From Psychromarinibacter halotolerans (GTDB lineage Bacteria > Pseudomonadota > Alphaproteobacteria > Rhodobacterales > Rhodobacteraceae), in the NCBI RefSeq assembly GCF_029168315.1, contig NZ_JARGYD010000002.1, positions 124,001-188,000 on the forward strand: a DNA stretch of 64,000 bases, read 5' to 3'. Shown here one piece after another: positions 42,530 through 52,346 of the stretch. A program made the position numbers and the translations under genes. Position 1 is the stretch's first letter; each line of letters opens with the position of its first letter. The notes under the pieces were generated by a model. It searched no databases and was not told the origin of the DNA. It saw only the letters and a list, made by a program, of their open reading frames with translations.

Positions 42530-43528
42530 ATGACCCTTCTCAAGAGCTTTCTGAGCGCCGGCGCCGTGTTCGCCGTCAGCGCCGCGGCGGCGATGGCCGA
42601 GCCCGGCCTGATCATCGACCTTGGCGGCAAGTTCGACAAATCGTTCAACGAAAGTGCTTTCAACGGTGCCTCTCGCTGGGTCGAGGAGACCGGCGGCGAG
42701 TATCTCGAGACCGAACTGCAGTCCGAGGCGCAGCGCGAACAGAACATGCGCCGCATGGCCGAGCGCGGCGCGAACCCGATCGTCGTGCTTGGCTTCGCCA
42801 ACGCCTCGACTCTGGAAGTGGTCGCGCCCGATTACCCCGACACCATGTTCGCCATCGTCGACTCGGTCGTCGATCAGCCGAACGTGAAGTCGATCGTGTT
42901 CTCGGAACATGAAGGCAGCTTCCTTGTCGGCATGATCGCTGGCCTGAAATCGGAATCCGGCACCGTCGGCTTCGTCGGCGGCATGGACGTTCCGCTGATC
43001 CGCAAATTCGCCTGCGGCTACGCCCAGGGCGTGATGGCGGCCAACCCCGACGCGACCGTGATTTCCTCGATGACCGGCACCACGCCGACCGCGTGGAACG
43101 ACCCGGTGAAGGGCGGCGAACTGGCGAAGGCTCAGGTCAGCCAAGGCGCCGACGTGATCTATGCCGCGGCTGGCGGCACTGGCGTGGGCATCCTTCAGGC
43201 TGCGGCCGACGAAGGCGTGTTCTCGATCGGCGTCGACTCGAACCAGAACTTCATGCACCCCGGGTCGGTCCTGACCTCGATGCTGAAGCGCGTGGACAAC
43301 GCCGTGTACGAGGTGTTCTCGGAAGGCCTCGACGGCTTCGAGCCCGGCGTCACGGTTCTTAACCTCGAGTCCGAAGGCGTCGGCTATGCCGTCGACGAGT
43401 TCAACGAGGAACTGATCACCGACGAGATCACCACTGCCGTGGAAGAAGCCAAGGCCGGTATCATCGCGGGCGACATCGAGGTGCACGATTACACCTCGGA
43501 CGACAGCTGCCCGGCTCTGACCTTCTGA
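42530..43528 (+). CDS. BMP family (PnrA-like) nucleoside-binding protein
   Basis: 332 residues with a Sec signal peptide (about 1-23, ending AAAMA). The mature protein has the Bmp fold pattern: GLIIDLGGKFDKSFNESAFNGA, the helix AQREQNMRRMAERGANPIVV, EHEGSFLVGMIAGLKS, FVGGMDVPLIRKFACGYAQG and IGVDSNQNFMHPG. PnrA/BmpA-type proteins bind purine nucleosides. It is the first gene of a complete importer that ends with purine nucleoside phosphorylase, which supports nucleoside uptake. A GGGAGAAC ribosome site precedes the ATG. Confidence 0.93.
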   Translation: MTLLKSFLSAGAVFAVSAAAAMAEPGLIIDLGGKFDKSFNESAFNGASRWVEETGGEYLETELQSEAQREQNMRRMAERGANPIVVLGFANASTLEVVAPDYPDTMFAIVDSVVDQPNVKSIVFSEHEGSFLVGMIAGLKSESGTVGFVGGMDVPLIRKFACGYAQGVMAANPDATVISSMTGTTPTAWNDPVKGGELAKAQVSQGADVIYAAAGGTGVGILQAAADEGVFSIGVDSNQNFMHPGSVLTSMLKRVDNAVYEVFSEGLDGFEPGVTVLNLESEGVGYAVDEFNEELITDEITTAVEEAKAGIIAGDIEVHDYTSDDSCPALTF

Positions 43529-43530
43529 GA

Positions 43531-45153
<1,623 letters not shown>

Positions 45154-45186
45154 TGAAAGTATTTGTTAACGCGGTTATGCGAACCA

Positions 45187-45206
45187 TATCTCCGGAGAAG
45201 GAGATA
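45187..45206 (+). promoter_or_regulatory. Hairpin that can cover the microprotein ribosome site
   Basis: TATCTCC (45187-45193) pairs with GGAGATA (45200-45206) around the loop GGAGAA. The right arm contains the Shine-Dalgarno for the ATG at 45211, while the loop holds a second GGAG. Translation of the small protein may therefore depend on local folding. Confidence 0.45.
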
Positions 45207-45210
45207 CATC

Positions 45211-45345
45211 ATGCGCTCGCACGACGACCTCACCGCGCTAACCCTGGACGTGCCGCCGCGCGGTACGCGAAAGGCGGTCCTGTCTGTACTGGCAGCCGGT
45301 TCGGTCACGATCGCAAGCGCCTTCGTGATGATGCTGGCGGCCTGA
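45211..45345 (+). CDS. 44-residue single-span membrane microprotein
   Basis: 44 residues, ATG at 45211 with AAGGAGA at an ideal distance, one of the best ribosome sites in the window. The N-terminal half is polar (MRSHDDLTALTLDVPPRGTRK) and the C-terminal half is one hydrophobic segment (VLSVLAAGSVTIASAFVMMLAA). Basic residues just before the segment put the N-terminus in the cytoplasm by the positive-inside rule. It lies between the ATPase and first permease of the nucleoside transporter and is not a shadow of another gene. Family unknown; a transporter accessory subunit is a guess from position. Confidence 0.6.
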   Translation: MRSHDDLTALTLDVPPRGTRKAVLSVLAAGSVTIASAFVMMLAA

Positions 45346-45385
45346 TCGCGACCCCGCCGACCCCGAACCACATGGGGGCGGCGCA

Positions 45386-46477
45386 ATGACCAAGATCCCC
45401 GCCTGGGTAGATATTGCCCTGATTCCGCTGATCAATCTGCTGCTGGCGCTGGTCGTGTCGGGGCTGGTCATTCTGTACATCGGCGAAAACCCGTTCGAGG
45501 CGATCTCGATCATGGTGAACGGCGCTGTCGGCTCGGCCTATGGCTGGGGCTACACGCTGTACTATGCCACCAACTTCATCTTCACCGGCCTTGCCGTCGC
45601 CGTCGCCTATCAGGCGCGGTTCTTCAACATCGGCGGCGAAGGTCAGGCCGCGCTTGGCAGCCTTGGCGTGGCGCTGATGTGTCTGGCGGTGCCGTGGCCC
45701 CACTGGCTGTTGGCGCTGCCCGCGGCGATCGTCGCCGGGGCGCTGTTCGGCGCCGCGTGGGCCGCGATCCCGGCCTACCTGCAGGCCAAACGTGGCAGCC
45801 ACATCGTGATCACCACGATCATGTTCAACTTCATCGCCTCGGCGCTGCTGGTCTATTTGCTGGTGAACGTGCTGAAACCGGCGGGCGGCATGGCCCCCGA
45901 AACCGCACGTTTCCCCGAAGGCACGCACCTGCCCAACGGGTACGAGATGTTCTCGTGGCTGGGCTTTTCACGGTCAGCCCCGATGAATGTCACCTTCTTC
46001 GTCGCCGTCCTGTGCTGCGTGCTGGTCTACCTGCTGATCTGGCGCACGCGCCTCGGCTACCAGATCCGCGCGTTCGGCCAGTCGGAGCAAGCCGCTGTCT
46101 ACGCCGGTATCAACCCGGTGAAGATCACGATGATCACGATGCTGATCTCGGGCGGGCTGGCGGGTCTGATGGGCGTCAATGCAGTGATGGGCGAGGCCGA
46201 GCGCCTTGTGATCGACCCGGTGCAGGGCGCCGGGTTCGTCGGCATCGCGGTGGCCCTGATGGGGCGCAACCACCCGCTGGGCGTGTTCCTTGCGGGCCTG
46301 CTGTTCGGGATGCTGTACCAAGGCGGGGGCGAGCTGGAGTTCGAGATCCCCGCCGTCAGCCGCGAGATGATCCTGGTGATCCAGGCGCTAGTGATCCTGT
46401 TCACCGGCGCGCTGGACAACATGATCCGGCGCCCGTTCGAGAAGTTCTTTGCAAAATACCAGAAGGCGGGGGCGTAA
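45386..46477 (+). CDS. Nucleoside ABC transporter permease 1
   Basis: 363 residues, about ten hydrophobic segments. BPD_transp_2 family: FIFTGLAVAVAYQARFFNIGGEGQAALG is the hallmark early loop, and GGLAGLMGVNAVMGEAERLV, GFVGIAVALMGRNHPLGVFLAGLLFG are the conserved later motifs. It corresponds to NupB/YufP-type permeases in the inner membrane. The second permease starts 3 bases after its stop, so the pair forms a heterodimer. Confidence 0.94.
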   Translation: MTKIPAWVDIALIPLINLLLALVVSGLVILYIGENPFEAISIMVNGAVGSAYGWGYTLYYATNFIFTGLAVAVAYQARFFNIGGEGQAALGSLGVALMCLAVPWPHWLLALPAAIVAGALFGAAWAAIPAYLQAKRGSHIVITTIMFNFIASALLVYLLVNVLKPAGGMAPETARFPEGTHLPNGYEMFSWLGFSRSAPMNVTFFVAVLCCVLVYLLIWRTRLGYQIRAFGQSEQAAVYAGINPVKITMITMLISGGLAGLMGVNAVMGEAERLVIDPVQGAGFVGIAVALMGRNHPLGVFLAGLLFGMLYQGGGELEFEIPAVSREMILVIQALVILFTGALDNMIRRPFEKFFAKYQKAGA

Positions 46478-46480
46478 CTT

Positions 46481-47446
46481 ATGGACTGGGCAACCATCAT
46501 CCCGATCCTCACCGCGACGCTACGAGCCGCGACGCCGCTGTTGTTCGTGTGCCTTGCCGGCCTGTTCTCGGAACGCTCGGGCATCATCGACATCGGGCTT
46601 GAAGGCAAGCTGCTGATTTCCGCGTTCTTCTCGGCCGGGATGGCGGCAGCCTCTGGGTCGGTCTGGATCGGGCTTCTAGCCGGCATCGGCGCGTCGCTGG
46701 CGCTGTCGCTTGTGCATGGCATCGCTTCGATCACCTTCCGCGGCAATCAGCTGATTTCGGGCGTCGCGCTGAACTTCCTTGCCTCGGGGCTGACCGTGGT
46801 GATCGGGGAAAGCTGGTTCGGACTGGGCGGACGGACGCCCCAGCTTCCGGACTCCGGGCGGTTCCAGCCGATCACCCTGCCGGGCGCCGAGGCGATGGCC
46901 GACGTGCCCGTGATCGGCCCAATTTATTCCGGCCTGATCTCGGGCCACACCTTCCTTGTCTACGGCGCTTTCGCCACTGTCGCGCTGACGTGGTGGGTGC
47001 TGTACCGCACCCGTTTCGGCCTGCACCTGCGCGCCGTGGGCGAGAACCCGGAATCGGTGGACACCGCCGGGATCTCGGTCACGCGGCTGCGCTATGGCGC
47101 GATCGTCATCGCGGGCGTGCTGTGCGGCATCGGCGGGGCCTATCTGGCCACCGGCCTTGCGGCGGGCTTCGTCAAAGAGATGAGCGCGGGGCGCGGCTAT
47201 ATCGCGCTGGCGGCACTGATCTTCGCCAAGTGGCGGCCGTGGTACGCGCTGGGGGCCTGCCTGCTGTTCGGCTTCCTTGACGCCATCGGCAACCGGTTCC
47301 AGAACATCGAGCTGCTGGGCGTGAACATCCCGACGCAGTTTATGCAGGCGCTGCCGTATATCCTGACCGTGGTGATCCTTGCCGGCTTCGTCGGCAAGGC
47401 GATCCCGCCCCGCGCCGGCGGGCAGCCATACGTCAAGGAACGGTAG
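46481..47446 (+). CDS. Nucleoside ABC transporter permease 2
   Basis: 321 residues, about eight hydrophobic segments. BPD_transp_2 family: TPLLFVCLAGLFSERSGIIDIGLEGKLL near the start, GIASITFRGNQLISGVALN, HLRAVGENPESVDTAGISV and GRGYIALAALIFAKWRPWYAL. This is the NupC/YufQ-type second permease of the same importer. Confidence 0.94.
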   Translation: MDWATIIPILTATLRAATPLLFVCLAGLFSERSGIIDIGLEGKLLISAFFSAGMAAASGSVWIGLLAGIGASLALSLVHGIASITFRGNQLISGVALNFLASGLTVVIGESWFGLGGRTPQLPDSGRFQPITLPGAEAMADVPVIGPIYSGLISGHTFLVYGAFATVALTWWVLYRTRFGLHLRAVGENPESVDTAGISVTRLRYGAIVIAGVLCGIGGAYLATGLAAGFVKEMSAGRGYIALAALIFAKWRPWYALGACLLFGFLDAIGNRFQNIELLGVNIPTQFMQALPYILTVVILAGFVGKAIPPRAGGQPYVKER

Positions 47447-47458
47447 CAGCAGGCGCAT

Positions 47459-47478
47459 GATGGGGGGAAACCCCCATC
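47459..47478 (+). promoter_or_regulatory. GAAA-tetraloop hairpin in front of the phosphorylase gene
   Basis: A perfect 8-bp stem (GATGGGGG / CCCCCATC) closed by the stable GAAA tetraloop, with no T-run after it. It lies 7 bases before the ACGGAG ribosome site. Likely roles are 5'-end protection after mRNA processing or damping of translation. Confidence 0.5.
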
Positions 47479-47500
47479 CCACGAACGGAGTATTGTGACC

Positions 47501-48310
<810 letters not shown>

Positions 48311-48413
48311 CCGGACGGATATGCCGCACGCGCAAAATTGTATGGGCGGGTGTTTGACTAGGGCTCTGCAATCGGGTCATTAAACAAGCACCCGCCGAAC
48401 CCATTGGGTGCCC

Positions 48414-49328
48414 ATGCAGATCTACCTCCCCATCGCCGAGGTATCGGTAAATGCCTTCCTCCTTTTGGGGTTGGGCGGCATCGTGGGGCTGTTGTCCGGC
48501 ATGTTCGGCGTCGGTGGCGGTTTTCTTCTGACCCCGCTGCTGTTCTTCACCGGCATCCCGCCCGCCGTTGCGGTGGCGACCGGGGCGAACCAGATCGTCG
48601 CCTCGTCCTTTTCCGGTCTGCTCGCGCACCTGAAACGCAAGACCGTCGACATGCGCATGGGCTGCGTCCTGCTGGCCGGGGGCCTTGTCGGCTCTGCCGC
48701 CGGGGTACAGGTGTTCGCCTATCTGCGCACCCTCGGGCAGGTCGACCTGCTGGTGACGCTGTTCTACGTGGTGTTCCTTGGGATCATCGGCGCGCTGATG
48801 TTCGTCGAAAGCCTAAATGCCCTGCTGAAGACCCGGTCGGGCAAGCTGCCGAAGCGCAAGAAGCACAACTGGGTCCACAACCTGCCCTTCAAGATGAAGT
48901 TCCGAACCTCGGGGCTGTATATCTCGGTGATCCCGCCCCTGCTGGTCGGATTACTGGTCGGCGTGCTGGCCGCGATCATGGGCGTGGGCGGCGGGTTCAT
49001 CATGGTGCCCGCGATGATCTATCTTCTTGGGATGCCAACCAAGGTCGTCGTCGGCACGTCGCTGTTCCAGATCATCTTCGTGTCCGGGGCGACCACCCTG
49101 ATGCACGCGATGGCGAACTACTCCGTCGACATGATGCTGGCGCTGGTCCTGATCGTCGGTGGCGTGATCGGGGCCCAGATCGGTACCCGGATCGCCGTCT
49201 ACCTGCGCGGCGAGCAGTTGCGCATCCTGCTGGCCCTGCTGGTGCTGGCGGTGTGCGTCAAGCTGGCGCTGGACCTGCTGCTTGAACCGTCCGAGCTGTA
49301 CTCGGTCGCACCGGTGCGGGAGGACTGA
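48414..49328 (+). CDS. TauE/SafE family sulphite/anion exporter
   Basis: 304 residues from ATG 48414; a GTG two codons upstream is possible. About eight hydrophobic segments. The duplicated family motif is seen twice: LLSGMFGVGGGFLLTPLLFFTGIPP and LAAIMGVGGGFIMVPAMIYLLGMP. TauE-type proteins export sulphoacetate, sulphite or other sulphur anions. The TIGR02186 gene follows by 4 bases, a pairing often seen in alphaproteobacteria. Confidence 0.92.
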   Translation: MQIYLPIAEVSVNAFLLLGLGGIVGLLSGMFGVGGGFLLTPLLFFTGIPPAVAVATGANQIVASSFSGLLAHLKRKTVDMRMGCVLLAGGLVGSAAGVQVFAYLRTLGQVDLLVTLFYVVFLGIIGALMFVESLNALLKTRSGKLPKRKKHNWVHNLPFKMKFRTSGLYISVIPPLLVGLLVGVLAAIMGVGGGFIMVPAMIYLLGMPTKVVVGTSLFQIIFVSGATTLMHAMANYSVDMMLALVLIVGGVIGAQIGTRIAVYLRGEQLRILLALLVLAVCVKLALDLLLEPSELYSVAPVRED

Positions 49329-49332
49329 GACG

Positions 49333-50106
49333 ATGCGCGTCGCTCTTCTCCTGCTGCTGCTTCTGGTGCCGGTGCTGACCCCATCCGCACGCGCGGATGA
49401 GACCGTCGTCGCCGGCATGAGCCAGAACCGCGTGTCGATCACGGCAAGCTTCGAAGGGTCCGAGATCTTGATCTTCGGCGCGGTCAAACGGTTCCAGCCG
49501 GTGCCCGACGATGCCCCGCCGCTAGAGGTTCTGGTGGCCGTCGCCGGGCCGTCGGTTCCGCTGACGGTCTGGCGGAAGGAGCGCGTGGCGGGCATCTGGG
49601 TGAACACCGACGCGGTCGAGGTCGACCGGGCCCCGAGCTTCTACGCCGTCGCGACCTCTGGCCCGTTCTACGATGTGCTGTCCAATGTCGAGGACCTGCG
49701 CCACAAGGTGTCGCTTGGCCGGGCGATCCGCTCTGTCGGCGCCCCGGCGACGGTTGCGGATGCCAGCCAGTTCACAGCGGCGCTGATGCGGATACGCGAA
49801 CGGTCGGACCTGTACCAACTGCACGAAGGCACCGTCGAGGTTTCCGAAGAGACGCTGTTCCGCACCTCGATCGGGCTTCCGGCGAACCTGCACGAAGGCA
49901 ACTACACGGCGCGGATCTTCCTGACCCGTGGCGGCAACGTGCTGGATGCCTATGAAACGGTGATCTACGTGCAGAAGGTTGGGCTGGAGCGTTGGCTGTA
50001 CGTTCTGGCACAGAACCACGCGCTGCTTTACGGGCTGCTGTCCATTGCGCTGGCCATCGCGTCCGGCTGGCTGGCGTCGGCCGTGTTCCGCTATATCCGC
50101 AGCTAG
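49333..50106 (+). CDS. TIGR02186 family exported membrane protein
   Basis: 257 residues. Start at 49333 gives a signal peptide (residues 1-20, ending SARA). The mature part is beta-rich (VVAGMSQNRVSITASFEGSEILIFGAVKR, VWRKERVAGIWVN, FYAVATSGP). A C-terminal transmembrane helix (about 232-254) anchors a large periplasmic domain. The family is known only as a partner of TauE/SafE exporters and has no proven function. It is tail-to-tail with the CapA gene, 4 bases apart. Confidence 0.85.
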   Translation: MRVALLLLLLLVPVLTPSARADETVVAGMSQNRVSITASFEGSEILIFGAVKRFQPVPDDAPPLEVLVAVAGPSVPLTVWRKERVAGIWVNTDAVEVDRAPSFYAVATSGPFYDVLSNVEDLRHKVSLGRAIRSVGAPATVADASQFTAALMRIRERSDLYQLHEGTVEVSEETLFRTSIGLPANLHEGNYTARIFLTRGGNVLDAYETVIYVQKVGLERWLYVLAQNHALLYGLLSIALAIASGWLASAVFRYIRS

Positions 50107-50110
50107 CGCG

Positions 50111-51298
50111 CTACATCAGGTCGGGCAGGTCGCAGTGTACGCTGCGTTCCATCGTGCAGCACATGGCGCGCGCCTTGGGACCGTAGGGGCCGCCATAGCA
50201 GGCCAGCCCGCGCGGCGTCTCTGAATCGGTGACACGGAACCAAGCGCCCAGCGCGCCAAGGTCGCGGGAGGACAGGCCGTTCAGATGCTCGATCGTGGCG
50301 GCGGCACGCGCCGGGTTCGGGCGGCGCGGCACCTCGTGCACGCCCTTCAACGGCACCGCTTCCAACGCCGCCAGTCGGACATCGCCGTCCTTCACGTCGA
50401 AATAGGCTTTGCCCATCAGACCGTAGTCGTGCCCAAGCGGGTGGCTGTCTTTCGCGGCCCCGCCGATGAACAGGAAGTTGCCAAGCGAATAGAAGATCGC
50501 CGCGCTGTCCGACGGCCGCGCTTCGACCGCGCGCACCACGTGGGGATGATGCCCGATCACAAGGTTCACCCCCGCCTCGTCCACCGCGCGGCGGAACAGG
50601 TCGGCCTGCCCCCAGCCCAGCCCGATGTCGTTCTCGGTGCCCCAGTGGATCGACAGCAGCTTGATGTCGGCCTCGGTCCGGCGCAGCGCGTCGAGGATGC
50701 GGTCGTAGTCGCCGATATAGGCCATGCCCGACCGCCCCGGACCGGGAGCGTAGGCGCCCGACCCGAAGGACATCGCGGACAGGGCCACGCGGACCCCTTT
50801 CACCGTGATCACCTTGGGCTCGTACGGGATCTGGTCCGGCCCGACCCCGGCGAACAGCAGCGGACGGTCGGCGCGGTCCTCGGAGGCGAAGAACGAATGG
50901 GTCATCTCCAGCCCCGGCCAGCCGTGATCCCACGAATGGTTGTTGGCCAGCGCGAAGGCGTTGACGCCAAGATCCATCAGGTGCCGGAACTGGTCGGGGT
51001 GGCTGCGGAACACGAACTGCTTGCCCTGCGGCGCACCGTCGTAATAGCCGACCACCGTCTCGACGTTCACGAAGTTAACGTCGCCCGTCCATTCGGTGCG
51101 GACGGTTTCGGTCAGGTCGTCCAGCGTATAGGTGCCCCATTTGCGCACCAGCGCGGGGTTCGGGGTCTGGTGCGAGCCGGCGAAGTTGGTGTCGCCGGCG
51201 AAGGTGATGACGATCTCTTGCGCGGGGGCCGTCGCTGGCAGGCCCAGAAGGCCCGCGACAAGCGCAAGCGCACCGCACAGCCCCCGCAGTCGGGTCAC
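50111..51298 (-). CDS. CapA family (poly-gamma-glutamate type) metallophosphatase-fold protein
   Basis: 395 residues from a GTG start at 51298 that overlaps the transpeptidase stop (GTGA). A signal peptide (to about residue 26, PATAPAQ) makes it periplasmic. CapA landmarks: ITFAGDTNFAGS, VNFVNVETVVG, FALANNHSWDHGWPGL, LSIHWGTENDIG, NLVIGHHPHVVRAVEA and FYSLGNFLF. The acidic and histidine residues are those of the calcineurin-like metal site. CapA is needed to make or attach surface poly-gamma-glutamate in Bacillus; many Gram-negative homologues have no known polymer. Last gene of the seven-gene envelope operon. Confidence 0.88.
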   Translation of the reverse strand: MTRLRGLCGALALVAGLLGLPATAPAQEIVITFAGDTNFAGSHQTPNPALVRKWGTYTLDDLTETVRTEWTGDVNFVNVETVVGYYDGAPQGKQFVFRSHPDQFRHLMDLGVNAFALANNHSWDHGWPGLEMTHSFFASEDRADRPLLFAGVGPDQIPYEPKVITVKGVRVALSAMSFGSGAYAPGPGRSGMAYIGDYDRILDALRRTEADIKLLSIHWGTENDIGLGWGQADLFRRAVDEAGVNLVIGHHPHVVRAVEARPSDSAAIFYSLGNFLFIGGAAKDSHPLGHDYGLMGKAYFDVKDGDVRLAALEAVPLKGVHEVPRRPNPARAAATIEHLNGLSSRDLGALGAWFRVTDSETPRGLACYGGPYGPKARAMCCTMERSVHCDLPDLM

Positions 51299-52104
51299 AG
51301 ATCGTCCCGGAAGATCACGAACAGGGCGGAATAACCCGGCTTGGTCAGCCGCTCGCCCGACGCGTCGTACAGGAAACTGCCGTCGCGGGTGTAGTTCCAG
51401 CGCGTGTTCCAGTTCTGCTCGGGCTCTGACGTGAAATACCGGGGCACCGCCGCCGACCACAGCGGCGAGCCTTCGCCCGGCGTTCCGTCCCCGTGGAACA
51501 TCGACCAGATCGCGTCCGCGTTGGGCTGTTCCATGCGGATGCAGCCGTGGCTGTCGGGCCGGCCCAGCAGCGAGTATTTCGATTGCGTGGTGCCGTGCAT
51601 CGCCACGCCCGAGATGCGGCCGCCGCTGTAATGCAGGTCGATGAAGATCGAGTTGTACATGCCCGGCGCGCCCCAGCCCCTGACATGGCGATAGCCACGG
51701 TCGTCGACGTTGAACACGCCCAGTGGCGTCGGGCCGGAACGGTTGTCGCCCTGATAATAGCGGCCCGTCGAGACCGGCCACGAATATTCCGGCGTGGCAT
51801 CGGCCCACAATTCGGGGTCGTGCAACGCCAGCTTCCAGCCGCTTGCGGTGCCCGAGGGGGCGCGTTCGATGACCCACATCTTCTGCGCCCCCGGCCCGGA
51901 CAGTGCGGCATTGATGTAGATGACATGGCTGTAAGCAAGGTCGACGCGCGACGGCGGGACGAAAGCCATCCCGTCAGGCAGCGCGCCGGGTCGACCCAGC
52001 TCCTCAAGGTACGGAATGCCGACGCCTGGGGTTTCTATCCCCAGCGCGGGCCGCGCGACGAATGCCGCGCCGATGGCCAGTGCCATCCGTCTTGATATGT
52101 CCAT
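51295..52104 (-). CDS. L,D-transpeptidase (YkuD family)
   Basis: 269 residues with an N-terminal twin-basic hydrophobic export signal (MDISRRMALAIGAAFVARPA). The YkuD catalytic motif is complete: HGTTQSK, then RPDSHGCIRM with the cysteine nucleophile. The preceding strands (YSWPVSTGRYYQGDNRSGPTPLGVFNV) carry the substrate side. These enzymes crosslink peptidoglycan 3-3 or attach proteins to it in the periplasm. The start lies 1 base after the stop of the 77-residue gene and the stop overlaps capA, so it is firmly in the operon. Confidence 0.9.
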   Translation of the reverse strand: MDISRRMALAIGAAFVARPALGIETPGVGIPYLEELGRPGALPDGMAFVPPSRVDLAYSHVIYINAALSGPGAQKMWVIERAPSGTASGWKLALHDPELWADATPEYSWPVSTGRYYQGDNRSGPTPLGVFNVDDRGYRHVRGWGAPGMYNSIFIDLHYSGGRISGVAMHGTTQSKYSLLGRPDSHGCIRMEQPNADAIWSMFHGDGTPGEGSPLWSAAVPRYFTSEPEQNWNTRWNYTRDGSFLYDASGERLTKPGYSALFVIFRDDL

Positions 52105-52105
52105 C

Positions 52106-52339
52106 TCACAACAATCCCAGGCCTCTGTGGATTGCCATGCGAATGGACCCAAAGACATCCGGCAGCGAAAGACCAGCTTTCCAGTCTTCCAGCACGACAA
52201 CCCCGGCGATGATCGTATCGTCGACTGACCCAAGGTCCATCATGTTGAAAACCGCATCCAGGAACCGTTCTCCCGAAAGTAGCCAAGCTGCAACAAGTGC
52301 GGCGATACAGGCGAGGGTGAAGCGGGTCATCTGGCTCAT
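52106..52339 (-). CDS. Small membrane protein between MBOAT and transpeptidase genes
   Basis: 77 residues. Start at 52339 gives one membrane segment (about residues 5-20, FTLACIAALVAAWLL), then a soluble part with SVDDTIIAGVVVLEDWKAGL. The gene fills the space between the MBOAT stop (7 bases) and the transpeptidase start (1 base), with no slack, which argues it is real. No family recognised. Small membrane partners accompany some MBOAT systems (for example DltX with DltB), but no sequence likeness is claimed. Confidence 0.65.
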   Translation of the reverse strand: MSQMTRFTLACIAALVAAWLLSGERFLDAVFNMMDLGSVDDTIIAGVVVLEDWKAGLSLPDVFGSIRMAIHRGLGLL

Positions 52340-52346
52340 CTTGGCC

